In this document: one piece after another, positions 38,376 through 48,350 of the stretch
Layout: each line of letters starts with the position of its first letter
How positions within the stretch are numbered: the stretch's first letter is position 1
NCBI RefSeq assembly: GCF_011927635.1
Contig: NZ_JAATJB010000010.1
Span: 105,011-169,010 of the forward strand
Source: Sphingomonas trueperi
Lineage (GTDB): Bacteria > Pseudomonadota > Alphaproteobacteria > Sphingomonadales > Sphingomonadaceae
Reading direction: 5' to 3'
Length of the DNA stretch: 64,000 nucleotides
Notes under the pieces: model-generated
The model's input: the letters and a program-made list of their open reading frames with translations, nothing else
Told to the model about the DNA's origin: nothing
The model's database searches: none
Program-made: the position numbers and the translations under genes

Positions 38376-41300
38376 TCATTCCCGTCCGAGCAGCACGCGG
38401 GCCTGCCCCGCGATCTGCGCCAGCATCGCAGCGTTCGGCACCGCCGACTGCCGCGCACGCCGCACCAGCGCGCTGAACTGGTCGACGCGGGCGCGGTGCT
38501 CGGCGAGCCAGGCGTCCACCGCCGCCTGCGGGTCCTGCCCGTCGACGCGGCCGAGGAAGTCCAGCCGCAGCTGCTGGAAGTCGCGGGCCAGGCCGGCGAT
38601 CAGCAGGCGTTCCCACACGTCGCCGGTGGTGATCCGCGCCGCGGTCGCCTGCGCCCAGTCGAGCCCCAGCGCCTGGCCGAGCGACGTGAAGGCGCGGGTG
38701 AGCACCACTTCGTCAACGCCGCTGCGCTGGCCGAGATCGGCAAGGCCGATGCAGCCGTCCAGCTCGAACACATGGACCACGCGGTTGACGAGTTCGTGCG
38801 GCGCGCCGGCGGCGGTCAGCTTGCCGATGATCCGATCGGCCTGGGCACGCACCTCGGTGAGCATCAGGCTCTTGGTCTCGCGACCCAGCGCCTCGATGCC
38901 GGGCTGCAGGCGGGCGATCACCTCGGCCGGGCTGGCGCCCGGGCGGGTGATGCGCAGCAGATCGGCGATCTGGCCGCGCACCGCCACCGCCAGCTCGTCG
39001 AGCAGCGCGACGCGGGCGCCTTCGCTGATCTCGGCGGTTTCCACCGCTTCCCAAAGCGCGGGCAGGCCGAGCAGCCGTTCGGCGACGACGAACATCGCGG
39101 CGATGTCGCGCATCGACGCGCCTTCTTCCTCGGCCAGCTCGAACGGGTGGAGCACGCCGAGGCGGTTGACCACGCGATTGGCGAGCTTGGTCGCGACGAT
39201 CTCGCCCCGCAGCCGATGCTCGTCGATCGCCTTGGCGAAGCGCGCCTGCATCGCCTTGGGGAAGGCGGCGTGGAGGTCGCCGGCCAGGGCCGGATCATGG
39301 CCGAGCTCGCCCTGCTCGATCGCATCCTGCAGCGCCAGCTTGGCCGAGGCGAGCAGCACCGCCAGCTCGGGCCGGGTGAGCCCGCGACCTTCCTGCGCGC
39401 GGCGCAGCAGGTCCTCGTTCGAGCCCAAGCCCTCGACATTACGGTCGAGGCGGCCATTGGCCTCCAGGATCTCGATCACCCGCACATAGCTGGGCAGGTC
39501 GAGCGCGCCGTCATTCTCCATGAAGGAGAGCGCCAGCGTCTGGAGGCGGTTGTCCTCCAGCACCAGGTGCGCCACGTCGTCGGTCATCGACACGAGCAGC
39601 GTATTGCGGTCCTCGAAGCCGAGCCGGCCCTCGATCATCTCGCGGTTGAGCGCGATCTTGATGTTGACCTCGTTGTCCGAGCAGTCAACACCGGCCGAAT
39701 TGTCGATGAAGTCGGTGTTGAGGCGGCCGCCGTTGCGCGCGAATGCGATGCGCGCCGCCTGGGTCACGCCGAGATTGGCGCCTTCGCCCACCACCTGCGC
39801 ACGCACCTGCTCGGCATTGATGCGGATGCGGTCGTTGGCGGGATCGCCCACCTCGCCGTTGCTCTCGCTCGCCGCCTTCAGATAGGTGCCGATGCCGCCG
39901 AACCACAGCAGCCCGACTCGCGCCTTGAGGATCGCGATCATCAGGCCGTTGGGATCGATGCTGTCGACGTCGAGGTCGAGCAGCGCCTTTACCTGCGGGC
40001 TGAGCGGGATCGACTTTTCGGTGCGCGGGAACACGCCGCCGCCCTCGGAGATGAGGTCGAGGTTGTAATCCGCCCAGCTCGACCGCGGCAGCGCGAACAT
40101 GCGCGCACGCTCCTCCCAGCTCTTCGACGGATCCGGATTGGGATCGAGGAAGATGTGGCGATGGTCGAACGCCGCGACGAGCTTGATCGCCTTGGACAGC
40201 AGCATGCCGTTGCCGAACACGTCGCCCGACATGTCGCCCACGCCCGCCACGGTCACCGGCTCGGACTGGATGTCGGTGCCCATTTCGAGGAAGTGGCGGC
40301 GGACCGAGACCCAGGCGCCCTTGGCAGTGATGCCCATCGCCTTGTGGTCGTAGCCGACGCTGCCACCCGAGGCGAAGGCGTCGCCCAGCCAGAAATTGCG
40401 CTCGATCGCCAGTGCATTGGCGACGTCCGAGAAGGTCGCCGTGCCCTTGTCCGCCGCGACGACGAAATAGGGGTCGTTGCCGTCGAGCACGGTCACGCCC
40501 GGCGGATGCACCACCTCGCCGGCGACGATGTTGTCGGTGATCGACAGCAGCGCGCGGATGAAGATGCGGTAGCTCTCGGTGCCCTCGGCCAGCCAGGCGT
40601 CGCGATCGACGGCGGGCGAGGGCAGATGCTTCGGATAGAAACCGCCTTTGGCGCCGGTCGGCACGATGACGGCGTTCTTCACGCGCTGCGCCTTCATCAG
40701 GCCGAGGATTTCGGTGCGAAAGTCGTCGCGGCGATCGGACCAGCGCAGGCCGCCGCGGGCGACCGGGCCGGCGCGCAGGTGGATGCCCTCGACGCGCGGG
40801 CTGTACACCCAGATTTCGCGCCAGGGGAGCGGGGCGGGGAGGCCCGGCACCTTGGCCGAATCGAGCTTGAACGCGAGCGCCTCGGCACCGGCGGGCGCAA
40901 AGGCGTTGGTGCGCAGCGTGGCGAGCACCACGCCCTTGAACAGCCGCAGGATGCGATCGTCGTCGATCGCGTTGACTTGGCCGAGGCCAAGGTCGATCGC
41001 GCGTTCGGCATCCTCGATCGCTTCGGCTTCGCCGCCGCGTGCGGGATTGTGTGCGGCTTCGAACCGCTCGACCAGCGCGGTGGCGACGAGCGGCGCGCGG
41101 CGCAGCGCGTCGACCACGGTGCCCAGGCCATACAGCATGCCGGTCTGGCGCAGATAGCGGAACCAGGCGCGCAGCAGCACCACCGCCGACGGGCTGAGGC
41201 CCGCCTCGACGATCAGCCGGTTGAACAGGTCGTTCTCGGCGCGGCCTTCGAGCACCGCGGCCACCGCCGCCTCGACGGTCGCCGGGTCGGTATCCAGCAT

Positions 41301-42998
41301 CTCGCTGGGCGTCGCCGGCTCGACCTTGAAGTCGTGGATGAAAGCGCCGTTGGTCAGCTCGGTCGGCACTTCCTCGATCACGCGGAAGCCGAAATTTTCG
41401 AAGGCCGGGACCGCGTCCGACAGCGCCAGCGCGCCGCCCAGGCGGTACAGCTTGATCCGGTATTTGCCCGGCTCGCCCTTGAGCGGCACGATCCGCACCG
41501 ATCGGGCATGTTCATCCTCGAGCCCGCCGATCCGCACCATGTCTTGCGCGGCTTCCTCGGGGGTGTGGGTGAGGCGGTAGACGTCGGGGAAGGCGTTGGC
41601 GAGGCGCAGCGACAGGCGGGCGGCGCCGCTGCCGGCGATCTCGCTCAAACACGCTTCCACGGCCGGCGCCCAGCCGCGCACCATGCGGGCGATGCGCGCG
41701 TCGAGCTCGGCTTCGTCGGGCATCGTCGTGTCGCCGCGCAGGTCGAGCGTGTAGCGCAGCTGCGCCAGCACGCCGTCTTCCAGCGCGATCGACCAGTTGA
41801 TCATCTTGGCGTGCGCCGCCTCGGTCAGCATGGTGCCGATCGTCTCGCGATGGCCGGCGGCGACCTGCTCGCGCGGCAGCCAGACGAAGGCGAACAAATG
41901 GCGGCCGAGCGTGCTGCGCACCAGCACCAGCTTCGAGCGCGGACGGTCCGCGACCGACATCGCGGTGAGCACCAGGCTCTCCAGCGCCTCAAGGTCGAAG
42001 GCGGTGGTCAGGTCGTGCGGCAGGCCGGTGAGGGCATGCGTCATCGCCTTGCCGGTATGGCCCGAGGGATCGAAGCCGAACTTCGATTCGAGCATCTCCA
42101 GCCGCCCGCGCAGCATCGGCACCATCGCCGGGGGTGTGTTCAGCGCCTGGCTGGTCCACAGGCCATAGTGGATCGAAAGGCCGGTGACGTCCTGGCCGGT
42201 CATCAGCGGCGTGACGACGATGTCGAGCGGCACGCGACGATGCACGGTGGAGGTGGCGTTGGACTTTAGGAGCAGCGGGATCTCGCCGCCCATCTCGAAA
42301 TAATCGATCGCCAGCTTGCGTGAGGTATCGGCGAGCAGCGGCACTTCATGGGTGTAGCGGGCAAGGCCGATCTGGTCGCTGCTCTCGCCGCTGACCGACC
42401 ATTTCTCATGGCCGAGCAGCGTCATCGCATCGTCGGCGAACCAGCGGAGCAGCGCCTCGCCTTCGCGCGAGGGAACGCGGGCGCCGTCGATCGACAGCGC
42501 CTGCTGGAGCGGGCGCCAGTCCGAGACCACGTCGCGGACATGCTCCAGCACGCGCTCGATCTCGCTGGTCAGCGCGCGGCGGGTGCGGGCGTCGGCGCGC
42601 TCCATCTCGATGTAGATCATCGACTCGGGCGACGCATCCTTCGCCTTCTCGCCGATGTCGGTCACCACGCCCTTGGCGTCGCGCTCCACCGGCAGGATCG
42701 GGTGAATGATGCGGAAGATGCTCAGGTCGAACGAGGCGATCGCCGCCGCGATCGAGTCGACCAGGAACGGCATGTCGTCGTTGATCACGGCGAGCCGCAT
42801 CTTGCGGCTGGCATCGTCCTGATAGGTTTCGAGATTGAGCCGTACCGTCTGCGACGGGCGTTCCGCCGCCGTTTCCGCGACGAACCGCGCCACCTCGGTG
42901 CGCTCGGTGTCGTCCAGTCCTTCCAGCTCTCCGGGCAGGGCACCTTCGAAGATCCGATCCTCAAAAGCCTGCATGATCTTTTTTTCTAGGTTCTTCAT
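38376..42998 (-). CDS. gdhB: NAD-specific glutamate dehydrogenase, large (GDH-180) class
   Basis: The 1540-residue enzyme oxidatively deaminates glutamate to 2-oxoglutarate with NAD and belongs to the giant class found in proteobacteria and actinobacteria. It has long N-terminal ACT-like regulatory domains, the catalytic block GGLRWSDRRDDFRTEILGLMKAQ near residue 765 with PTGAKGGF following, a Rossmann NAD domain with VGYDHKAMGITAKGAWVSVRR, and a helical C-terminal region. Start: ATG 42998 (MKNLEKK) has GGGAG upstream; ATG 42974 is an alternative. The gene is monocistronic. Confidence 0.95.
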   Translation of the reverse strand: MKNLEKKIMQAFEDRIFEGALPGELEGLDDTERTEVARFVAETAAERPSQTVRLNLETYQDDASRKMRLAVINDDMPFLVDSIAAAIASFDLSIFRIIHPILPVERDAKGVVTDIGEKAKDASPESMIYIEMERADARTRRALTSEIERVLEHVRDVVSDWRPLQQALSIDGARVPSREGEALLRWFADDAMTLLGHEKWSVSGESSDQIGLARYTHEVPLLADTSRKLAIDYFEMGGEIPLLLKSNATSTVHRRVPLDIVVTPLMTGQDVTGLSIHYGLWTSQALNTPPAMVPMLRGRLEMLESKFGFDPSGHTGKAMTHALTGLPHDLTTAFDLEALESLVLTAMSVADRPRSKLVLVRSTLGRHLFAFVWLPREQVAAGHRETIGTMLTEAAHAKMINWSIALEDGVLAQLRYTLDLRGDTTMPDEAELDARIARMVRGWAPAVEACLSEIAGSGAARLSLRLANAFPDVYRLTHTPEEAAQDMVRIGGLEDEHARSVRIVPLKGEPGKYRIKLYRLGGALALSDAVPAFENFGFRVIEEVPTELTNGAFIHDFKVEPATPSEMLDTDPATVEAAVAAVLEGRAENDLFNRLIVEAGLSPSAVVLLRAWFRYLRQTGMLYGLGTVVDALRRAPLVATALVERFEAAHNPARGGEAEAIEDAERAIDLGLGQVNAIDDDRILRLFKGVVLATLRTNAFAPAGAEALAFKLDSAKVPGLPAPLPWREIWVYSPRVEGIHLRAGPVARGGLRWSDRRDDFRTEILGLMKAQRVKNAVIVPTGAKGGFYPKHLPSPAVDRDAWLAEGTESYRIFIRALLSITDNIVAGEVVHPPGVTVLDGNDPYFVVAADKGTATFSDVANALAIERNFWLGDAFASGGSVGYDHKAMGITAKGAWVSVRRHFLEMGTDIQSEPVTVAGVGDMSGDVFGNGMLLSKAIKLVAAFDHRHIFLDPNPDPSKSWEERARMFALPRSSWADYNLDLISEGGGVFPRTEKSIPLSPQVKALLDLDVDSIDPNGLMIAILKARVGLLWFGGIGTYLKAASESNGEVGDPANDRIRINAEQVRAQVVGEGANLGVTQAARIAFARNGGRLNTDFIDNSAGVDCSDNEVNIKIALNREMIEGRLGFEDRNTLLVSMTDDVAHLVLEDNRLQTLALSFMENDGALDLPSYVRVIEILEANGRLDRNVEGLGSNEDLLRRAQEGRGLTRPELAVLLASAKLALQDAIEQGELGHDPALAGDLHAAFPKAMQARFAKAIDEHRLRGEIVATKLANRVVNRLGVLHPFELAEEEGASMRDIAAMFVVAERLLGLPALWEAVETAEISEGARVALLDELAVAVRGQIADLLRITRPGASPAEVIARLQPGIEALGRETKSLMLTEVRAQADRIIGKLTAAGAPHELVNRVVHVFELDGCIGLADLGQRSGVDEVVLTRAFTSLGQALGLDWAQATAARITTGDVWERLLIAGLARDFQQLRLDFLGRVDGQDPQAAVDAWLAEHRARVDQFSALVRRARQSAVPNAAMLAQIAGQARVLLGRE

Positions 42999-43087
42999 GA
43001 ATGCGGCTATGCTCCCGGGCGAAGGCCACCTCAAGTCTGGAAAAACCGGGAGGAAAGGCGCAGAAGCGCCCTCCGCCCCGGTGGGAC

Positions 43088-44356
43088 TCAGGCCGCCGCG
43101 CGGCGGACGGCGCGGTCGGTCAGTTGCGCGTCGTCTTCCAGCTTGGCGATGATGTCGAGGCCCTGCTCGCCCGCACGCGCCAGCAGCAGCACGAATTCGG
43201 CCTGGCCCGGCGCCATCGCGACGCGGGCGAGCGGCGGCCGATGGCGCAGCGCCTCGACGGCGCGGGCGAAGGCGGCCGGGCGGCGCTCGCCGGCCACCGA
43301 AGCGCGCAACTCGCGCTCGGCCGCGACGACGCCTTTGATCCCACCGGGGGTGATCTCGAGGAAGGCGTCGAGCCCGTCCGCCGGGACCGCGAGGCGCCGG
43401 GCATGGGTGAGCACGGCGGCGAATTCGGCGAGCCGCGTCTTGTCATAGTCGGCACCGAAGACGAGCTTGGCCACCGGCGTCATCGGCGCGCGTGCCTGGG
43501 CGGCGATCCCCGCCTCGGCGAGCAGCGCGGCATAGCCTTGCGTGTCCTTCTCTGCGGCGATCGCGAAGCCATAGGCGCGATCGAGTGCGCGGTAGAGCGC
43601 CACACGGCCACGCAGCTCCGAGGCGCGGGCGGCGGCGGCCGACTCGCGCGCGAGCATCAGCTGGTCCGCCAGAGGCGAGGCGACTTCGGTGCGCGGTACT
43701 TCGGCGGTGGCGGGCGAATCGAACCCGGCGCTGGGGCCGTCGGCCCAGACCGGCTGGGTCGGCGCGGGATGCGGCACCGCGCGGCGCGACGCCTCGATCT
43801 CGGCATCGAGTCGCGCCTGCATCTCGGCGTCGACCACTTCCTTCCAGTTGATCACGCCGTAGATGAAGTCGATCGTCTCGGGGTTGGAGGCGAATGGCAT
43901 CAGGATGCCGCGGTAGAACATCTGGTGCCCGCGCTGGCCGACGAACTCGGCCTCGAAGCCGATCGGCGCGCGGTTGGCGATGATCTGCAGATAATGGTCG
44001 GTCAGCCGCGACAGCAGCGAACGGCTGGGCACCTCGCCGACATGCGCGATCGGCCCCTCGATCCCGCATTCCTCGCGCAGCGCGGTGCCGAGATAGCGGA
44101 TGGCGGGGTTCTCGATGCCGGCGGTGAAATCGAGCAGCACGCTGTTCGGGCCGAAATCGGCGATGTTCTCGGGATCGAGATCGTGGATCGCGGGGTAGGG
44201 GCGGCCGCGCAGCAGCGAGACCCAGTGGTTATAGGCGCGCACGTGCATCCGCCGCTCGTCGCCGCCGATCGCGACGGGGCGCTCGTCGATCGCCTCGTCC
44301 GCCGCGGGCACGGGCTCGGGATCCGTCGGACGATTGATGCCGCGAGCCATGTTCAT
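43088..44356 (-). CDS. PAS-domain protein (PAS_5 type)
   Basis: The 422-residue protein has an N-terminal PAS_5-like domain (about residues 30-165) with HVRAYNHWVSLLRGRPYPAIHDLDP and YRGILMPFASN, and a C-terminal helical part (from about 265) with no enzymatic motif. No kinase, GGDEF or HTH output domain is visible, so it probably acts by binding a partner or as a small-molecule sensor. ATG 44356 has GGAG seven bases upstream; ATG 44350 is a nearby alternative. It lies 89 bases from gdh on the same strand. Confidence 0.82.
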   Translation of the reverse strand: MNMARGINRPTDPEPVPAADEAIDERPVAIGGDERRMHVRAYNHWVSLLRGRPYPAIHDLDPENIADFGPNSVLLDFTAGIENPAIRYLGTALREECGIEGPIAHVGEVPSRSLLSRLTDHYLQIIANRAPIGFEAEFVGQRGHQMFYRGILMPFASNPETIDFIYGVINWKEVVDAEMQARLDAEIEASRRAVPHPAPTQPVWADGPSAGFDSPATAEVPRTEVASPLADQLMLARESAAAARASELRGRVALYRALDRAYGFAIAAEKDTQGYAALLAEAGIAAQARAPMTPVAKLVFGADYDKTRLAEFAAVLTHARRLAVPADGLDAFLEITPGGIKGVVAAERELRASVAGERRPAAFARAVEALRHRPPLARVAMAPGQAEFVLLLARAGEQGLDIIAKLEDDAQLTDRAVRRAAA

Positions 44357-44573
44357 GCGGATGCTCCACTGCGGGCAAGGAAGGGCCCGAAAACGCTGAT
44401 CCGGCGCCTTGTGCAGGGTCCATGGTAAATGCTGCGTAAAAGGCGGATCAGGAAAAGCCGCGGGAATGGCGTGGGCCAAGAAAGTTGCCGACGGTGCACG
44501 GAGACGCTTGCATGCGCCCGGAACGGCTGGTAAGCGCGCCCTCCTCCGGGCAAGCCAGCGCCCGGCACCGGGC

Positions 44574-44649
44574 GCCGCTTTAGCTCAGCTGGTAGAGCAT
44601 CGCATTCGTAATGCGGGGGTCACAGGTTCGAGTCCTGTAAGCGGCACCA
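44574..44649 (+). tRNA. tRNA-Thr (anticodon CGT)
   Basis: The 76-base gene folds as a complete cloverleaf: acceptor arms GCCGCTT and AAGCGGC, D arm GCTC/GAGC, anticodon stem TCGCA/TGCGG with loop TTCGTAA, T arm ACAGG/CCTGT with TTCGAGT, then discriminator A and an encoded CCA. The anticodon CGT reads ACG (Thr). It is followed within 151 bases by a broken integrase, so its 3' end is a likely attachment site. Confidence 0.97.
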
Positions 44650-44800
44650 CTACATCTAGTGAACATCGTTAGAAAGCCGCGGAAAACTGCGGTAAAATGG
44701 GCCTAACGCGGTCCCATATTTCCTCATTATGCTCCGCTGTGGCCCACTCAAAAGGGGCCACGAATCATGGAGCCACGAACGCTTCAGGAGCCGTGGTCCC

Positions 44801-46013
44801 ATGCTTACCGTGGTCCAGATTCGAGCGCTTCAGCCGGCACCCCGGCCCTTCAAGGTTTTCGACTCGGAGGGGCTCTATCTGCTCGTTCAACCCAGCGGCG
44901 CCCTGCTCTGGCGGTTCCGCTATCGCTGCTGCGGGATCGAGCGGAAGCTGTCGCTCGGCGGCCTCCCCGACGTATCGCTCCAGCAGGCTCGAAGGGCTCG
45001 GGACGTGGCGAAGGCCGAACTCGATGAAGGGATCGATCCGGTCGAGGAGAAGCGGCAGAAGCGTCTCCAAGCAGATCTGGCGAAGACCACCTTCGAGGTC
45101 GTCGCGACGGAGTATATCGAAAAGATGGAGCGGGAGGGGAGGCCGGCGGCCACCCTCAAGAAGGCGCGCTGGTTTCTGGAACTGCTAGCGGGCATAGCCG
45201 GCGGCCGATCGCGGCGATAACCCCGCACGAGTTGCTCGACGTGTTGAAGCGGGCCGAGCGCCGAGGGCATCATGAAACGGCGGTGCGGCTACGCTCCTTC
45301 GCAGGCCGCGTGTTCCGCTATGGCTTCGCAACGCTGCGCACCGAAAAGAACCCGGCGGACATTCTCCGGGGGGCGCTGACCGTCCCTCGTGTGAAGCACC
45401 ACGCCGCGATCGTTGAACCGAAGAAGGTGGGCGAATTACTTCGGGCGATCGAAGACTATCAGGGTCGCCCGGAGACGTTGTATGCACTGCGGATCGCTCC
45501 GCATGTGTTCCTGCGGCCGGGCGAACTCCGGCAAGCGAAATGGAGCGAGATCGACTTCGCCGAGGAGGTCTGGCGCGTGCCTGCGGAGCGCATGAAGATG
45601 AAGCAGCCGCACGCTGTGCCGCTCTCCCGGCAGGTGCTGTATCTGCTCCAGGATCTGCGCTCGCTTGCGCGATCCAGCGAGTTCCTTTTCCCCGCGCTGC
45701 ATACGACGTTGCGTCCGATCTCCGACAACACGCTGAATGTCGCACTTCGGCGCCTGGGCTTCGAGCATGACGAATGACCAGCCACGGCTTCCGGGCCATG
45801 GCGGGCACGCTGCTCAATGAATCCGGCTTTTGGCACCCCGATGCGATCGAGCGTGCGTTGGCCCATGGCGAACGGGATCGGGTCCGGGCAGCCTATCACC
45901 GAGGTGCTCACTGGGATGAGCGGGGCCGCATGGCGCAGTGGTGGTCTGACTACCTTGACCAGCTTCGGGTCGGCGGTGCGGTGATCAAGGCGAAATTCCG
46001 AAAGCGCGGATAG
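44801..46013 (+). pseudogene. P4-type tyrosine integrase, broken by two frameshifts
   Basis: Three successive frames together encode a near full-length phage P4-type integrase of about 400 residues. The first (44801-45220) gives the DUF4102 domain (GLYLLVQPSGALLWRFRYR); the second (from about 45195 to 45777) gives the core-binding domain and the first catalytic arginine in FLRPGELRQAKW; the third (45774-46013) gives HGFRAMAGTLLNE with the catalytic His/Arg and AYHRGAHWDERGRMAQWW with the likely Tyr. The first shift lies near 45190-45200, where RRPIAAITPHELLDVLKR resumes in another frame; the second is at GAATGA (45772). All catalytic residues survive, so decay is recent, or a sequencing error must be excluded. 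Confidence 0.9.
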
Positions 46014-46326
46014 AGTTGGCCTAATCGCCTGCGGTGAAGGGAAACCAACCGATCGAAATACGCTCGTCAAAATAAGCACTTACCGCAATGCAGCAAAAAT
46101 GAAGCCCCAGGGGTAAGGCCCCACTCCCCTTTTCGTAAATCGGGTTCGAAGCACAAACGCGATCGGGTTGGGCAACTACGAACTCCGGAGATGTCCCACG
46201 ATCGATCGGCAGCTGGCGACCAGATTAAGACGTTCACCAGAGGTGTATCGAACGGCGGATCGCATCGAAACCTGTCGTCGACGATGTGTGTGGAGGCGGG
46301 TTTTCAACTCGCCTCCAACAACGACC
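46014..46326. other. Gene-free stretch after the integrase remnant
   Basis: I find no convincing coding sequence here; base composition is slightly more AT-rich than the flanks. At 46291-46317 TGGAGGCG and CGCCTCCA are inverses around an 11-base loop and could terminate the following minus-strand hydrolase gene. I looked for a copy of the tRNA-Thr 3' end that would mark attR and did not see one. Confidence 0.5.
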
Positions 46327-47181
46327 TCAGTTCGGCAAGAAGTCGCGAATTGCGTCGGCGATTACCAGTGCATGCGTTTCGAGCGCGAAATGCCCGGTGT
46401 CGAGGAAGCGTATCTCCGCGTTCGGCAGGTCGCGGCGATAGGCCTCGGCGCCGGCGGGCAGGAAGAACGGATCGTTCCTGCCCCAGATCGCCAGCAAGGG
46501 CGGCTGGTGCTCCCGGAAATAGGCCTGGAAGGCCGGATAGAGCGCAACATTGCTGGCATAATCGCCGAACAGGTCGAGCTGGATCTCGTCGATCTCGTCG
46601 CCGCCGGTGTACCAGGCGTCGAGCGCGCTGCCATCGGGGGACAGCAGGCTGGTGTCGGGCACGCCATGCTCATATTGCCAGCGGATCGAGGCGGGGGTGA
46701 GCAATTCCCGCAGGGCCTCACGGTTTTCCGGGCTGGGATCGCGCCAGTAGCGCTGGATCGGACTCCAGCCGGTGCTCAGTCCCTCTTCATAGGCATTGCC
46801 GTTCTGCGAGATGATCGCCGTCACCCGTTCCGGATGCGCCATGGCGAGGCGCAGGCCGGTGGGGGCACCATAATCGAAGATGTAAAGCGCATAGCGCTGA
46901 AGGTCGAGCACCTCGGTGAAGCGCCCGATCACCCGCGCCAGCGCATCGAAGCTGTAGGTGAAGCGGTCGCGCGGCTTGACCTCGGTCTGGCCGAAGCCGG
47001 GCAGATCGGGCGCCACGAGGTGGAAGCGATCTGCCAGCAGCGGGATCAGGTCGCGAAACATGTGGCTCGACGTAGGAAAGCCGTGGAGCAGCAGCAGCGT
47101 CGGACGGCTGGGGTCCCCGGCTTCGCGGTAGAAGACGACGTGGCCGTCGACGTCGACGGTGCGATAGCGGATGGTGGTCAT
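46327..47181 (-). CDS. Alpha/beta hydrolase with Asp nucleophile (dehalogenase/epoxide hydrolase-like)
   Basis: The 284-residue protein has the oxyanion motif HGFPTSS, a DLPGFG turn, and the nucleophile elbow FDYGAP in which aspartate sits where serine hydrolases have Ser. The cap region is QNGNAYEEG..., and the catalytic histidine is in DTGHFALE. Two more genes in this region (55530 and 58269) share these same motifs. It has no signal peptide. It lies downstream of the crotonase gene on the same strand, 57 bases away, so the two probably form an operon behind the LysR gene. Confidence 0.9.
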   Translation of the reverse strand: MTTIRYRTVDVDGHVVFYREAGDPSRPTLLLLHGFPTSSHMFRDLIPLLADRFHLVAPDLPGFGQTEVKPRDRFTYSFDALARVIGRFTEVLDLQRYALYIFDYGAPTGLRLAMAHPERVTAIISQNGNAYEEGLSTGWSPIQRYWRDPSPENREALRELLTPASIRWQYEHGVPDTSLLSPDGSALDAWYTGGDEIDEIQLDLFGDYASNVALYPAFQAYFREHQPPLLAIWGRNDPFFLPAGAEAYRRDLPNAEIRFLDTGHFALETHALVIADAIRDFLPN

Positions 47182-47238
47182 TGTGGACTCCTCTCGTAGT
47201 GTGCGCCGCCGGGCGGTGCGCCCGGCGGGCGTTCGCGG

Positions 47239-48009
47239 TCAGGCCTGGGCGGCCATGGTGCGGGCGACCTCGGCGGCGCTGATCCCCTCCAGCGCCAGGC
47301 CATAGGCGGTGCCCTCGTCGATCAGGCGGCGCAGTTGCGTGGTCAGCGCGATGCGGGTGTAGCGGCTGGTCAGCGGCGGAAGTGCCGCGATGCCGTCGGC
47401 GATCGCATGCGCGCGGGCGAGCAGGCCATCGGCGGGCACGATCTCGTTGACCACGCCCCAGTCCCTGGCCGTCGCGGCGTCCAGCACCTGGCGGGTCAGC
47501 AGGAAATAGCGCCCGCGCACCGAGCCGATCACATGCGGCCAGAGCAGGTGCATGCCGTCGCCGGGGACGATGCCGAATTCGAAATGCGGCTTGTCCTGGA
47601 ACACCGTCTCGGGCGTGGCGAGGATGATGTCGGTCAGCAGCGCATATTCGCTGTGGAGCAGCACCGGGCCGTTGAGCGCGGTGATCATCGGCACTTCGAT
47701 GTCGAGCAGGTTGGACAGGACCTTGCGACCCTCGCGCAGGATCTTGTCATAGCCCTGGGGCGTGAAGAAATCGAAACCGTCGGGCTCGATCACGTCCATG
47801 AAGGCGTCGCCCGTGCCGGTGAGGATCACCACGCGATTGTCGCGATCCTCGCCGATCTGGTGGAATAGGTCGACGAACTGCTCGTGGGTGTGGCCGTTGA
47901 AGACCAGCTTGCCGCCATTGCTGTGCAGCGCCACCTCCAGGACGCCATTGTCCTTGCGCGTGAGGCGGGCGTTGGGGAAGGCGTCGCGATAGGTTTCGAA
48001 CTTTGCCAT
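47239..48009 (-). CDS. Crotonase-family hydrolase resembling 6-oxocamphor hydrolase
   Basis: The 256-residue protein has the crotonase fold (VVILTGTGDAF, PMITALNGPV). The segment FQDKPHFEFGIVPGDG followed by WPHVIGSVRGRYFLLT closely resembles, from memory, 6-oxocamphor hydrolase, a retro-Claisenase that opens cyclic diketones. The histidine of PHF and the aspartate of PGDG correspond to catalytic residues of that enzyme, and LHSE stands where it has a further histidine. CoA-binding features of true enoyl-CoA hydratases are weak. The ATG (MAKFETYRD) follows a GGAGACACGAC site. It is probably regulated by the divergent LysR gene. Confidence 0.82.
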   Translation of the reverse strand: MAKFETYRDAFPNARLTRKDNGVLEVALHSNGGKLVFNGHTHEQFVDLFHQIGEDRDNRVVILTGTGDAFMDVIEPDGFDFFTPQGYDKILREGRKVLSNLLDIEVPMITALNGPVLLHSEYALLTDIILATPETVFQDKPHFEFGIVPGDGMHLLWPHVIGSVRGRYFLLTRQVLDAATARDWGVVNEIVPADGLLARAHAIADGIAALPPLTSRYTRIALTTQLRRLIDEGTAYGLALEGISAAEVARTMAAQA

Positions 48010-48350
48010 GTCGTGTCTCCAAAGTTGAGCCTGGTGGGCGCGCGCCGACGGCATGTCGACGCGACGACAGGGGCGGGACAGAAGGGCTGCCCGGCCCGTT
48101 CCTTCAAAATGTTGTTCGGCAGGTCAGCGCGGGCGCTTCGGACTCTGCGCTGGCGACGATCGCGTGTCCGGCGTCGACCTGTTTAGCTACGGCAGCGCGG
48201 GCGGCGCGATAATGCGCAAAAGTCGAAACTCATTCTTGCACGCCTGCGCCGTCCGGGCGGACGGCGTGCAATCCATCGGTTTCGTTCTAGCGGCCTTGCG
48301 GATCCAGATGATAATCCGGGCCATCAGAGGCTGTTTCTTGCGGGCGTCAA
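48010..48350. promoter_or_regulatory. Divergent regulatory region between crotonase operon and LysR gene
   Basis: This 341-base gap should hold both promoters and the LysR binding sites. The most visible structure is a 36-base inverted repeat, TTGCAC (48236-48241) to GTGCAA (48266-48271), with inner arms GCCGTCC and GGACGGC. Nothing in it looks like a gene. Operator function is inferred from symmetry and position. Confidence 0.5.

Noticed and set aside
38496..42269. A 1257-codon open frame on the plus strand
   Set aside because: It is exactly antisense to the well-supported NAD-GDH gene and has the His/Arg/Gly-rich composition of GC-rich shadow frames. No motif or ribosome site supports it.
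45772..45777. Programmed frameshifting at GAATGA in the integrase
   Set aside because: There is no slippery heptamer and a second, unrelated frameshift occurs upstream, so decay or sequencing error is more likely than programmed recoding.
46130..46170. Possible attR: GGTTCGAA resembling the T-loop of the tRNA
   Set aside because: Only about seven bases match and the acceptor-stem part of the tRNA 3' end is absent, so it is within chance expectation.
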